Shown: positions 35,361 through 48,106, numbered from the stretch's first letter. The stretch is DNA of 64,000 nucleotides from Lithospermum erythrorhizon (GCA_019722365.1 JADFUC010001590.1:62001-126000), one strand, 5' to 3'. The notes: generated by a model not told the origin, from the sequence alone. Numbers and translations are program-made.

Positions 35361-37960
35361 CAAATCACATGCTTTTACTTTGAGCTTAGTGGTTTGATAA
35401 AGTTCCGGCAGTCAGCCTCTGTTTCTACTTATGCTTTGACATCACCTCATCAAAGCATATCTCTAATTAGGGGTGATACTTTAGAATGCGTGCTTGGACT
35501 TGATGTGCTGGGGGTTCGCTGGCAGGCTGTTGCCCGATGTGTCACAAAGCAACGGGTCCCTCAATGCTAGGCAAAACACCAAGTTAGGTCACGACGTATT
35601 TATCAACATCTTCTTTACGCCCCGGCTTGAACTGCGATGTCTACTGGATTACGTGGTAGAATTGGGCTTGGTGCTACGTTTGGAACTCTGAATCTTTATT
35701 TCTGCCGTTGAGGACAAAATACATACCCCGGTAGGAGCGATGATCTCTGTCGGTTTGGCCAGGCGTCGGTGTGCCACATCACTACTAACTCTTTATCTCC
35801 ACCATATACCAAGAAAGCATCTTTAGTTCATACCGAGATGCTTGAGATGTACCCGGCTGCCGATCGATGGCTTTCCTGGATTGGCTTGGTATCTCTGGTT
35901 ACCACTTAGTGCATAAGAACTTACACATCGGGTCTAGTGCACAACATGGCATACATGGTGGATCCTATGGCGAGCGTGGGTATGTCAGCATCATTCTGTT
36001 CATCTCGGCGCTGAATGCGGAGACGGCGTCTTCTTTGAGTTGAACTCCGTGTCTAAATGGGGTGCCACTTCTTGGAATTACTCATGTTGGACCTTTGCGG
36101 TACCTTATTCACATAAGTATCGACAAAAGTCAATCGACCTCTGGCTCGATCTCGATGGATCTTTGTTCCAAGTATATATTGTGCCGCTAAGTTCTTAAAT
36201 TGAAATATTTTATGCACTTGATCCTTGGTGAGTTTGAAAGTAACTACGTTGTTTCCAATGATAAGTATGTCATCGACATAGGGACTATGAATGATACATA
36301 ACTCCACTTACATGGCCTTACAAGATTCTTCTTAAGTTCTTGTTAAGGCAAAAGCTCTTTTGATTGATTAAGTAGCGTGGAGTCAGCTAACGGGATCTTG
36401 CTTAAGACCATAAATGGACTTTACTGACTTGCGTACATGCTGAGTCCTTTAAGGACATGTACAACTGGAGGTTGTACCATGTACACATCTTCCTCATTTC
36501 ATTCGGGAAAGCAGGTCTTTACATCCATTTGCCATATTTCATAGTCATGAAATGTAGCAATAATAAGATTATCGGATGGATTTAGCGTACTTATTTTGGC
36601 GGAAATAAGTTTCGTCATAGTCCCTCCGTGAACTTGTTTGGGAAACCTTTAAATCTGTGAGTCTAGCTTGAAAACATAAACGTTTCCGTCTTTATCATGT
36701 TTCTTTTAAATACATTTACATTCAATAAGGCGAGCCCCATTTGGTAAATCAACAAGGACCCGAGCACCGTTTTTGGTACATAAAATCCATCTCGATTGCA
36801 TGGCTATTGCCATTTATACGGCATCCTTGCTATTCATTGCTTCTTTGTAAGAAGTGGGTTCGTCACTTTCAATGATAGCTTCACCATACCCGGCTACGGT
36901 TGCGTGGTGATCCTGTTGGATCTCCCCCAGGTTTTACGTGGATCGAGCTGGGTCTTATGAAGAAGGTACCAATTCTTGTGGTGTGTCGGGGTCTTAATTA
37001 GATAAATCAAAATTGAATTCATCGGCTTGAGCTTCATGAGATAGACACCTTCTTCTAGTCCTTACGGACAAATATTCCTTTTCAAGGAATACTTACATTC
37101 TAACAATGAGATTTTATTCTTTTATACCATATAGAAATATTAACCAAGCATTTCACTGGATATCCTATGAAATAGCATTTATGATTTGGGCGCAAGTTTA
37201 TCTTTGTGTCTCTTAACATAAACTTCACTAACCCAAATCTTTAGAAAACCCAACAGGAATCTTCCCAAACCACAGTTCATGGGAGTTTATCTGTGACTTA
37301 GGTTTGGACATCTGTTTAAAAGGTAAGTGCGTGACTTAGAAGTGCATATCCCCAAAATTAACTAATAGATCGGATAGGCTCATCATAGATCGAACCATGT
37401 CAAGAAGGGGTTAGATTTATCCTTCGACACGACATTATGTTGGCCTTCTTTGGAGTGAGTTGTGAGGCAAATACTCTACAAGATGAGTATTGAACTTCAA
37501 GCTGACTCGAATATTCTCCACCTCATCGGACGAATCTTTATTGTCTTGTTGATTGGTTTTTAATATTTGGAACTCCTTGAATTTCTCAAAGGACTCGTGT
37601 TTGTGTCTCATAGATACAAAACCATTATCTAACTCTATAGTCATCGATAAAATGTGATAGTTATAACCTCCCTAGAGATGTGTTCATTGGCCCCGCATCA
37701 TCCAGTGTGTATAGTCCCCGATAAATCAACGCCTCATTTAAGCCCCACGTTGAAAGCATTTTTGGTCATTTGCCCAAAGGCAAGACTCACTTAATAAGTA
37801 TCATTCATAATCGAAACTTCAAGTATTTCACGGAGTGGAGTTTCTTGATTAGGTTTCGTTAATGTGACTGGTCTGCTTGATACCATGGTATGTTTTGGTT
37901 TTTAAGTCGTTGGAAGCATTCCGTTTTAAGTTTATGCTATATGACTCATTAATCGTATAA
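35361..37960 (-). pseudogene. Copia pol: integrase, reverse transcriptase, RNase H; disabled
   Basis: Read downward: a pre-integrase/integrase stretch with AFGQMTKNAFN and then IELDNGF-LMRHKHESFEKFKEFQ (37644-37560), integrase end LLDMVRSMMS (about 37390). RT follows with VDLPNGA, DKDGNVYVFK and IWQMDVKT-type blocks (about 36760-36520), EEDVYMVQPP (about 36500-36465) and YVDDILIIGN (36280-36251), an intact catalytic YVDD. RNase H remnants follow: GSTMYAMLCTRPDV (about 35955), FLVYGGDKELV (about 35810) and GYVFC (about 35730), ending near 35370. Stops and frameshifts are frequent, so no polyprotein is produced. Confidence 0.8.
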
Positions 37961-38162
37961 AAGCGTATAGACCATTTTGAAGGAGGCGGTACCAAACATT
38001 ACCCCATTCACGGTGATCCTAAGCCGGATGTGAAAATAAAGCAGTAAAATTATTAAAAGCAGAGAAATAAGAAATAATATTCCTGCCAAATCGCGAGGTA
38101 CATAGTAAAGCGGAGATATAAGTTCAAAACAAGGCCGATTAGGCGTTTAAACTAATGGATCT

Positions 38163-38999
38163 CTACTGCAGACATGACATGTGCTTCATTCCAGCATGAT
38201 CCATTTCCCTCTTCGAGTCTTCTACTTGACTGAGTTCCTCATATTCACGTATGTAGAGGCAAACCGGTGTCGCCCATGACATTTCAGTGACCATGAGTTT
38301 GCAATAGTGGCAGATGTCATCTGCAGAGACACCCTTGCCCTTCTCTGTCTTGCGACGTTTACCGCTAGAGGCAACGACAGTAGAAGCGGAAGACCTCTTG
38401 TTCATATCCAAAAATTCATTAGCATCAGCAATGGTTATTTGTTTATGAATCTCGGCGAGGGCTTGATCGACCTGCTATAGCCTTTGATGTACCTAGACAT
38501 ATCGACTAAAGCAGATCTCATGGTGATAAAGAACTCTAACTTGGGGCTTATCTGCATCCCGAAGGATCACGTTTGGCGGATCCATCGCTTTCAATGCGCA
38601 ATCAAAGCTGTCGTGTTTCGGCTGCGGTCGGTAGAGAGCACGAAAAGTTTAAAATATTTCTCATATTACACTTGCGCTCCTTGATTCACTCGAGAGCTTA
38701 AATTATATGTCATATACGTGATACTCATCATCTGAGCACGAAACTTGGCTCCATCGAGTAAGCATAAGACACTGGTTTAGGCGGTCCAGCTTCTTATGCA
38801 ACTCATATTTCTTCCCGGTACACATCGGTGTCCCGGAGAAGGTCTTATAGGAATTTCTTTATACAAGGCATTATTCAATCCGTGCAACTTGGCCTTCCAA
38901 CTCACGAGACCACGTCTCCAAAATTTACACCATCCTTACGCGGCGAGTTAATGTAGTTTGAAGCGGGGTTCTAGAGAGGGGTAGCGATAGTGGTAGCCA
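38163..38999 (-). pseudogene. Copia gag with zinc-knuckle remnant
   Basis: The ATG at 38999 begins MATTIATPL and the frame breaks early. The C-terminal part at 38411-38163 is open for 82 codons: a serine/alanine- and lysine-rich stretch with KRRKTEKGKG, then ICHYCKLM (a C-x2-C of a CCHC knuckle whose later H and C spacing is altered), CLYIREYEEL and DHAGMKHM. This is the usual end of a TNT1-like gag before the protease. The protease aspartate motif is not visible in what follows. Confidence 0.6.
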
Positions 39000-39383
39000 T
39001 ATTAATTCTACAAGAATAAGTAAATGAAAATACTTGAGACTCGATAAGCTATAAATTGCAAAAGCAACACAAATAAATTGTAAAGTAAATACTAATACTT
39101 CAAATCTCACAAAATATATTAGTATCAAGACCTATTATACTTAAATTCAAACGGCAACACTGCATACATTTTGAATCGGTTATAATAGTAGGTAATTGAC
39201 CAATTATGTAAAACACATAACTCGCGTATGCTGGCATCTGCTACAGATGCTACCCAACATTGTATCTCGAAAACGGTTAAGCATACCAATTAAACCAAAG
39301 TGTTGCCCGGATTGATGATGCGAAAGCCCATAGCGTTAATTAAATCACTTCAACATGATCCATTGTCATATCAAATGCAACGT

Positions 39384-41049
39384 TGTAACACCCGCCCGTC
39401 GCGGTGTGCCCAATTGATCTGATTGATTCGCAACTTTAAAAATTGACGATACTTTGCTTAAATTTTAATTAATTGAGATTATTATTACATTGTTTCATTT
39501 ACTAAATACATACTAGCACATTAATCAAACAATACATTTTAATATGAAAAATAAAACAAGTAATGCATTCAAAGAAGATATCTGATATGGTCCACAGAAC
39601 CTATTCTGTTATTTATCAAATATAAATAAGTCTAATTCTTGTATCTTGTATACGGATCCAACGGAGTCACAAAGTATCACCTTATGAAATGATCTTTAAT
39701 ATCTTCACTTGTTACAATATTTATATACTAACCCATTTAGGCGACACTGCGAGCTTGTGGGTAAAAGCAAATAAATAAATAAATACAGAAAATATGACTA
39801 GAAGGTCATTTATAACATTGATTCGCGAGACCGAGAAAAATAAATAAATGGAGCCATATCTATATACCTCCATTCAATCAACATTACAAAATATAGGCCC
39901 AACTGTTAAATCATATAAATGAACTTAATAAATATTTTTAAATGGAATTGAAAATGCATGTTTGTAATTATAAATTAATTAATCCATGTAATTACACATA
40001 TTAAAATTAATTAATATAAACTCAATTATCATACACATGTCAATTAATAATTATTACCAATAATTATTAACCATATACATATTATAAAAAAATATTTATC
40101 ACAAATATATTCTAAAATACATTAAGTAGTGAAATTGTTACCATAATTATTATATAAGCTTTTAAAATTAATTTAAAAAGATATAATATAAAGAGAATTA
40201 ATTAATTGTCATCACATAATTAATTAAATTAATTAGGTGATTAAAATGATAAAATAATTAATAAGCAGAAATATAACTAGTCGTAATTTTAGAAACCAAA
40301 ATAAAGAAATAAATTAGAATTAGGGTTTTCAAAATTAGGGCCTGCGTCATGGGCTCGAGCGGCCGACCTACGGCGGCCGGCCGTCGACTGTGCCGCCGTG
40401 TAGGTCGTCGTCCGGCCTGTCATTTGGTACCAAAATCGGCTGATCGACCCACCGGACGCGCCCGCATTAGGGTCGCCGGGAAGTGATCGGCCGATTGTGG
40501 TAATAATACCATATTGCTTCGGTTTTCGAGATTTAATTTAATTCGTTTGTAAAATCGTTTTGGAGGCTTTAAAATTTTTCAAAATTGTAAGAAATTAAAC
40601 CACGTTAAACTTCATAATTTTTCTTGAACAAATCCCACTGGTAGTTCATTAAAAAATAAATTTTTTATATTTAATTATTAACGGTCGAGAAACTCAAAAT
40701 TTGTTTGAGACACTTAGAAAAAATCAAAAATTATGAAATTTAATGGAGATGCTTCTACGTGCTATGGGTTCCGAGAAAAAATTAGTTTTAATTTTACAAA
40801 AATGTTACGCTACAACGGGTTTTACAAAGCGTTTGAAACAAAACAAATTAAATCGTCCTTTTAATTTATGAAACAAAATCTATGTCAACAAATATGATAA
40901 TACATCATCATAAACTTGTAACATATGTAAATCAATAATCAAGAACATGGTGATTTATTCTCATCATATATTTATCAATTAAATATGAACAGAATTAATC
41001 AAATAAAAATTGATAAAACAAAACAAGCATAAAATAAATAGTAATGACA
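39384..41049 (-). mobile_element. Probable solo LTR inserted in the copia leader
   Basis: On the plus strand the block starts TGTAACACCCGCCCGTCG (39384) and ends GTAATGACA (41049); on the minus strand it therefore runs TGTCATTAC to TGTTACA, the TG...CA form of an LTR. It contains no gene, is AT-rich apart from a GC-rich patch (40340-40500), and separates the primer-binding site from gag of the copia element. The flanking target duplication is not convincing (AACGT against ACTTT). Confidence 0.5.
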
Positions 41050-41069
41050 ACTTTAATTTGGCTCATGAT

Positions 41070-41081
41070 GCTCTGCCGATT
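41070..41081 (-). other. Decayed tRNA primer-binding site of the copia element
   Basis: On the minus strand, CGGCAGAGC lies immediately after the 5' LTR; the canonical plant copia site matching initiator methionine tRNA is TGGTATCAGAGC. The last six bases match and the first half has diverged. Confidence 0.55.
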
Positions 41082-42087
41082 AAAATACTATGGATATATA
41101 GTATAAATACAAATCATAATTCCGAGAAATCTTAAAGGTGCTTACTACGTTTATTATGCAAAAACATAATTACGATTATATGAGCGAGTACTTACGGTCG
41201 CGGCGGAGTAAATTCCACCAAAAACCACATGCTTCAAATTCACAATGTGAATTTGACTTCCCCTCGGCTCCTTGTTGCGATATGATCGTATGATATCTAC
41301 AGTTGGTCATGGCAGGAAGTTGAATCGAGAAACTAGATTTATCTTCAGTAAGCAAGGGCAACAAAACCAAAAACCCCAAAATTCTTGGGCGAATTTTCGG
41401 CCAAGGAGAGTGACTACTTTAGGGTTGTTTTTTTTATGAAAATTATTTCTAATTAACATTGTCATAAAAAACCCTAAAGTTTGCTTATATAGAACCAAGT
41501 TAAAACAAACCCGATAAGCAGCTTAGATTAAGTCTTAGCTTGACTAGATTAACTCACATTAGTTCGTTAAGACACTAATGAGTTGCTAATAAGGTTGAAC
41601 TATTTAATTAAGCTTAGGTAAATAGTAATTGATATCAATAATATTTGAGTTATTGATAAATACTAAAATTACTCGAACCAATTAAATAACTATTTAATTG
41701 ATTACATTCTGTTGTCGATAATACACATAAAATGTAGAACCCTTGTAATTGAAATGCATTTCTCAATTATCTGATTCTCTTTAATTTCATACACATGATA
41801 TATAACTCAAACGTCATTTGTGTGTGTGTCGCCCAGGCTCGGATAATAGTAAGTTGTATAATAATAATAATTGACCAATTACTATTATTGTAGCGATTAA
41901 TGAAGTAAAGATCCCCAACAAATAGCTCACCAACCCCTTAAATTATCATGAGGGAGGCCGCTAGTAATATACAATTACTAAGTTGAACACTGAGATTACG
42001 ATAATCACATTTAACCCAATGGTAAATGAATTGATACGCGGGTAATACATGGCGGGCATAATAAATGGAATTCATTGATTTCCAACG
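41082..42087 (-). repeat. 5' LTR of the 33.6-42.1 kb copia element
   Basis: Direct counterpart of 33589-34543 over nearly its whole length. The element-strand start reads CGTTGGAAATCAATG, a mutated TG. Differences between the two LTRs are numerous, including indels, so the insertion looks old. Confidence 0.7.
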
Positions 42088-43745
42088 TAAAGATAAAACC
42101 TTTTTGAGTATTTCTTGAGTTTGGAGAGAGTTGTGCTTAGGTGACTTTTACCAATTGATATTAAACTTTTGAATTATGTTATGTAGTCTTCCGTATAGTT
42201 GTTTGGAAGTTAAACTGGAATCTTTTTGGGGTATTTTTCATGAATTTGAGATGTTGACTTTTAGGTTGACTTTGGTTGACTTAAGGAGACAGGATAATTA
42301 CTAAAAGGTTAATTTGAATTGTGAGACGTGGTATAATACTCGGATTTTATATAGATGTTAAGAGAGGTTATTCTGTTGATGTGTTGTAATGTATGATTTC
42401 TTTGAATAGGAGTTGAGCACGGACACGCGCGGGGCGCACAGAGAGTTAGCATTCTTGCTTTTGGGCTCGAGTGATACAAGTCTCCGATGAAGACCGCCCG
42501 TATATATTATGTTATATATTTTGCATGTGTTGTCATGGGACTATTTTGATATTTGTATTGTGTGTGATTATGATTGATATTATGTGTAAATTACTTATTT
42601 ATGATTCATATGATGAAAATAATTGAAGTTATAAGAGGTATATTATGAGATAATTGAGATTATGATTTGTATTATAGAATGATAGTTGTAGATATGATTC
42701 ATGTTATGAAAGTTGTATTGTACTTGTGTTGTGTGTTTGTGTGTTGTGTGGATGTGTGCGGATGTGTTTTGATTGTTTGTGTGTTATTTGCGGGAATGGT
42801 GGGTGACCCGACCGGAAGGTTTGGTGTAAGTGTGCATATTGTGGGTAGCCGGGTGGATTCGGGAGGTTTGGTGTGATATGCACATTGATTCTTAGCCTCA
42901 GTCGGGGAGGATGGAGGTGGAGCTCGTCGATTATTTGGAGGTGGATTCTCATATGTGTATTATTTGGAGGTGGATTCCTCATATATTGGCCACTATTTGG
43001 AGGTGGATTCACTCCTATATTGTATTATTTAGGTGGATTCGCCGTATGTGTATTGACTGTGGAGGTGAATTCCTCGTTTTGATGACTTTGTGTCTTTGAG
43101 GCCTCTCTTGAATGAATATGCATTGTTGATGGTTATAGCTCCTGCACATATAGTATTATGTGATATAGGTATAGGAGGATTCTATGTTATTTGTGGACAA
43201 TTATTTATGGTGTAGCTTTGGTTAATGTATCATGTAATTATCCATATAAGTATGAATATATCACGATGGGAGCGAGTACGTGGTATTTGTATTCACTCGG
43301 CTTAATAATGACTACCTATTCTCTATGGGCGGGCGTTTATGTCTAGGTCGGGGAGGCGTCGTTGGGGTGGGTGAGGATACGTATAGCGGAGGCTGGCATT
43401 GAAGATCATGGATGAGGTAGTGGTGGCGTAGAATTCCTGTGTCAGTCATTTCCACTGATTTGTAGTTTATATTTTAGAATGGTGTATTATTTCGTTAGAG
43501 GGGTCAGTTGTGTCTTTTCATATATTGTATTTTGGATTTATCCTTGAGTTGTATTATTAATGTAGTTTGTATTGCATTTACATGCATTGTTTTATTGGAT
43601 ATGTTGTTGGAGCATACGATGGAATAGAGGAGTATGTGGCTGTCGATGTCGTTAGGTCGCCGTTATTGTATCCATGGGGTTGGTGACTACGGTGTCTGAG
43701 TTTGTTAATGATGCTTGCGCCAGGGAGGCAGGATGGGTCGTTATA
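42088..43745 (+). mobile_element. Right piece of the Tekay-like LTR split by copia
   Basis: Continues the LTR that starts near 33165. It ends GGGTCGTTATA, the same end as the LTR at 17530. The middle shares the TTGACTTT.GTTGACTT stretch with the 15.1-17.5 kb LTR. No gypsy coding sequence follows, so this may be a solo LTR or its internal part has been lost. The short open frames at 42667-43099 come from low-complexity sequence. Confidence 0.65.
42932..43075. repeat. Short tandem repeat inside the LTR, about 31-bp unit
   Basis: TATTTGGAGGTGGATTC occurs at 42932, 42961, 42994 and (as TATTTAGGTGGATTC) 43026, with a weaker copy near 43055. The sister LTR at 15-17.5 kb has a different, 65-bp array in its middle. 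Confidence 0.85.
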
Positions 43746-45180
43746 TTGTACGTGAGAAAAAATGATGTTCTTTATAAATAGGTATAAAAGAATCCATGAC
43801 ACGCAAGAAATATTCCTTAAGGCTAGCAATCTGGGATTTGATCAGAATTTGATAGAAAAGGGAATGAGAACCGGGATTATGGTGAAACGAGGAAGATCGT
43901 TGTAATGGATGGCGGTAGATCTGGGAAAATTCTCCACCGTTTAAAACAAAAAGGAGAAATGCGAAGATCCTTAGATCATTTGAACACACACCAATAAAAT
44001 CTAAGAAAGATTCTAGAGAGAAACAATCAACAATTGAGGTGAAATATATAGATATTTTTACCGCACTCTTATGTGGCTTTCTCTTATTAAAAGTGATGGA
44101 CCTTTCTTGCTTGCGGATTTTTATTATTTATTGATTAAACGGGAAACTAGTTTATGTAATAAACATACATGTTTATCTTAAGTGAAGTTAAGCACTTGAT
44201 TTAAGAGTGTCCTGCGAAGGCAGATACCATGAATAATAGGAGCGCATCTTAAATATAAATAGGGCCACTTTAATAATAATAAAAACAAAGTAATCATATA
44301 AATATAAAAAATCAGTTATATAGTATTCGTTCAAAAGTTTTTGTTAGCGAAAGTAAAAACGAATTCATTTGAAAATTGAGAATCTCTTAGCATTCTTTGA
44401 AGCAAAATGTCAATCAATTCTTCGTATTCCAAACAACTATTCTCGATTGTTATCGCCAAATGGCGTTATGTTTTCTGGGACATTGAAGAAGCGGCAAAAT
44501 GAGACTTTTGCTGTAGGTTTGAAAAGCTGCATTACGTAGATCTGATAGTAATAGGAGTAGTCAACAATATTCTATAAGCGATAAATCGCGTGGGCAAACA
44601 ATCAATTGTTTCAAAATTTAAAATGTCAATTGGTCTACGTATTTGTAGGCGATAATTCTCAAGCGATTTAACTCCATGGCGCAATTCATCTCCATCGATA
44701 TCGATTGACCATTACTCATGGTACATACAAATTTTCTTGGTTATGTATTCATATTTTTGTATAGATCTCACGAACTTGACAAATAGTTTTGGTTGCATAT
44801 GTAAATTTTTCTTAGGCACATGCATTTTGTATGTTTTGCGTAATTTTTTTTTTAAATTTTTTTAAAGTGGGGCCCCCTTACAAAAGTGGTAGTAATCTGA
44901 TAACACAATGGAGCCACATTAAAGCCAGTATTTGAATTAAATGCAATACTTCGTACTGGCTACCTTAGGATATAAATGCGTGGGATGTCTTATCCAAGCT
45001 GGTCGGACTTGACTTCACTTTAAACAACTTCAATACGAGTCTTGTCACTAGTAGCTTCAAGACATGTAGTATGAAGAGGCTAGGGTCTTTGAATGCTTGT
45101 ATTTCAATTTCTTTATCAGGTTAGTATACCAGGAATTACATGTTTATGTTACGTGGGCACACATTGGAGGTCAAAATTAT
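43746..45180. other. Unassigned intergenic region
   Basis: A minus-strand frame (43989-43741) is open for 82 codons and looks like the 5' region of an element, with a second in-frame ATG near 43797, but I cannot name it. A T-run followed by GGGGCCCCCTTACAA near 44850-44885 resembles the tail part of the SINE at 14.4 kb, without recognisable pol III boxes. The rest holds nothing I can support. Confidence 0.3.
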
Positions 45181-45262
45181 TAAGACTAAAACTTCTATGT
45201 TGGAAGAGTTTCTAATTACCTTAAGACTAAAACTTCTATGTTGGAACAGTTTCTAATTACCT
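45181..45262. repeat. Recent 41-bp tandem duplication
   Basis: TAAGACTAAAACTTCTATGT followed by TGGAA(G/C)AGTTTCTAATTACCT occurs twice in a row at 45181 and 45222 with a single mismatch. It is nearly identical, so it is young or polymorphic. Confidence 0.9.
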
Positions 45263-45856
45263 TATGTGTTCTTTCATATCTCATTCAGCTCTGGATTATT
45301 TGAGTATGGAGTTACTATGACGGTTTTGCCAACTTCAAGGGTCCAGACATATTTTCAAGTGTTTGGAAAAGTTTGATCGGGTTTCAAAGTAATAAGATTG
45401 TATGTGGAGGATTTTAATTATATTAAATCTTTATAAATTGGTCATGTTTAAATGTTTTGCAACAACAAATGTAATTGCTAGAAGTTTGAAGAAAAAATTT
45501 GTTGTTTGATCATTAATCCGTCCTTGAAATAGTTTTAAACCAATGCTACTATAAGTTCTGGAGAGAGTAGAAAATGACTTCAACCTGCAGCTTCTCATGA
45601 TGTTGCATAGAAGGTTTAATCCGAGTACTAACAGATATCTGTAATTCACACCAAAATTCAGTGATAATATAAGATGAGATCCTACATCCCAAGAGTTAAC
45701 AGTTTAAGCCAGGCGGATGAAAATATCCGAGGTTTATTTAAATGGGGATTCAACAAAGAAACGCTACCAACACAAACCAGACTACAAAATGTTATATAAA
45801 CATGATCATTCTTACTCGACTTCTAGTCTATTCTTCCATCAGTAAATGAAATTTTC
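45263..45856. other. 3' flank of the MYB gene, probably including its 3' UTR
   Basis: No gene recognised. The bases directly below 45857 are expected to be the 3' UTR of the minus-strand MYB gene. No clear poly-A signal was chosen. Confidence 0.4.
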
Positions 45857-48106
45857 CTAAACTGCATGTATAGGATTATGAGCAGAGTTGAGGCCGGAAC
45901 TGCTGGAATCAGTGTTGGAGTGAAAAGCCGATTGCCTTGACGATGAGCCATCAACCAGTTTTAGTGAAAGGGAATCCGATCCCCCAGCATTGGATTCTCC
46001 TAAACTCAGTCTTGAAATGCCAACGAGCTCATCAACGTTGATTGGGCTCTTAGAGTGAACTGCTGTTGGCTTAAGCACTTCATGTGACAATTCTTTTGTT
46101 GGCTCAACATTGTATTCAGGCCATACTGGTAGTGTCATAGGAAAGAAAGGATCAACATATGCAGGATAGACAACTGGATAAGGGTATTGAGAGCTTTCTA
46201 CATTGGGAACCACAGCTTCAATCTCATTGTTGTGTGTAGAGTCCATAGATTCACCTTCATCATCCTTAGGAAGAGCATAGTCGTCGCTTTGAGATTCCAT
46301 TTGTTCAGAATTCCTAGTGAGAAAGTCCATTGGAGCTACTGGGGTGTCGACAGACTAGACGATTGCAAGGGATTAATGGTCAAATAAGTAACATGAAGCA
46401 CATTATAATAACAATTATAACGTGTGAAGTTATCATCGCTATTGGACAACCTCAAAGTCAGCCAAGAAAGTTAAAAGATATGAGTAGGAAGTAGTATAAG
46501 ATAATGCTTAGCAATCTCAGTTACTATAATGCAAGGAACAAAATAATTTGTTGGAAAAATGCTAAAAAAGATGATGGTCAATATACACAAACGATCATTT
46601 TCCCATCACTGATTCCCATCACCCAAAAGGATGCAATAATAACCATTTTGATAAAGGAGAAACAAAAAAAGAACGGCCACTATAAAATGAGCATTCTTGA
46701 TGGTCCCATCTACCAAACATCTCCAAACATTTTTTTAGAGATCTATATAGAAGAAATACTTATCGTGCTATGGCAGCTTAGCTAATTTCATTTATGGATA
46801 TGCACAAGAAGTATAAGATGGTAATACTTACTTCATCTGCTATGATATCGAACAGACTGGAACGTCTTTTTCGTCTAGACACATTACATTGCCTGATGAA
46901 GTATTTCTGGGCATGGCTGGCAACCTGGGTTGGCGTCCTTGTAATTACAAAGTTGCGAGAGATTCCCCTCCAGTCGCCTTTGCCAAGCTTTTGTAGACCA
47001 AGAAGAAACATCCTATGCTCCTCTTCAGTCCATGGAACCCCTGAAAATCATAAATTACCAGGTCAGTGACAATGAACTGTTCATTGACAGAAACATTACA
47101 GCAGAATTAATACATCAAAGCTGTATAAAAAACACACACACAGCAGATTATCTTCGAATGTGTCGACAATAAATATAGAAGTATAACTGAAGTAGATACA
47201 TAAAAATTAGACATTAAATCTACCAATCCAGATCATGGATCATATAAAATTCTAGGTGAAAGAAAAAATGCCTGACACGTGAGAAAGATAGCCAAACCAA
47301 AACAAAGAGGGTTAGATATCGGATTACAGTTTGATTTAGATATCCAAATACAAGCAATGAACAAACCTCTTCCAATTCAAAGTAAGCATATAGATGAAAT
47401 CAATAAATATTCGTTTTATGATCATGAGTTCGGATATCAAACTAATCACTTAGATGCATTTCATTTCCAAATGAACACACCTGCAGTCCTGCCAAAACAG
47501 TAGGTTATGTGCATAAAATTCAGAAATTCATATTATTAACATTTTAATAATTATCAAAATTATATTCTACTATGCAGACCTTTTTAATTTAATGAAGTTA
47601 CAAACGAGAAATAACTGTGAGAAAAAAAGGGAAACTGAACATTCACAAACTTTATTGCTCAATTTATTTTCTACAACAAAGTCTAGATTAAACTGTCAGA
47701 TCCACAATAACCAGAAACACAATAAATGACGATAAGTTTTAAAATTGCACATTAACATATGGATAACATAAAATTCGACATTAAATATCAAGTTTCAACC
47801 TTTTTTCCTTTCTCTAGTAGATGATGATCCAGCAACAAAATCTTCAGAGGCATAACCGTCAGCAGCTGCGGCTGAACAGGAGTTGGGGTGCTCGGGCGTG
47901 TCATTAGGCGAATCGTGAGAGCCACCGAGGCCATTAAGACCGGTCGCACCACCACTACTCGAAGCATAATGGGTCAAATTACCCATACTAACACTTTTAC
48001 GGATCAACCCATCAGTTAAACGGACCCCAAATAGCTTAACCCCTCGATTTGGACACGTTCTTGAATTGTGACCATTATTGCTACAATGTGAACACCTCCT
48101 CGTCAT
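45857..48106 (-). CDS. KUA1: KUA1/MYBH/MYBS3-type SHAQKYF MYB repressor, three exons
   Basis: Exons on the minus strand: 48106-47800, 47040-46832 and 46354-45857, joined by GT-AG introns with matching phase, giving 337 residues (Arabidopsis KUA1 is about 365). Residues 1-25 hold a C-x2-C-x4-H-x4-C knuckle ([14 protein letters not shown]) followed by KLFGVRL, the R/KLFGV repression motif. A serine/glycine linker follows; a single MYB repeat (about 103-150) runs from [20 protein letters not shown] to SHAQKYF. The C-terminus keeps [15 protein letters not shown] and an EAR-like LSLKL. Family members are nuclear repressors acting on I-box/TATCCA-type sites in growth, senescence and sugar responses. 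Exon 3 could use other acceptors; the one chosen keeps frame and the conserved ADE-VDTP order. CAG before the ATG hints at a 5' UTR intron. One residue in [11 protein letters not shown] differs from the common RQTN/RQSN. It looks intact, unlike its neighbours. Confidence 0.93.

Larger units (their letters stand above)
33582..42087 (-). mobile_element. Ty1-copia element (TNT1/Tork-like), minus strand, nested in a gypsy LTR
   Basis: Two related direct LTRs (33589-34543 and about 41082-42087) bracket copia gag and pol on the minus strand. Polypurine tract and primer-binding remnant lie at the right places. TAAAG occurs at 33577 and again at 42088, compatible with a 5-bp target duplication with a few extra bases on the left. 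A solo LTR is inserted in the leader (39384-41049). The gag-pre-integrase and RT blocks look TNT1/Tork-like, but the lineage was not tested. Confidence 0.75.

Noticed and set aside
42667..43099. Overlapping open frames rich in Gly/Trp/Cys (plus) and Pro/His (minus)
   Set aside because: Low-complexity repeat in an LTR; no conserved domain.
44850..44885. Second SINE, from a T-run followed by GGGGCCCCCTTACAA
   Set aside because: Tail-like similarity only; no A or B box in the expected place.
46504..47069. Plus-strand open frames within the MYB locus
   Set aside because: Antisense to MYB exon 2 and introns, with no features of their own.
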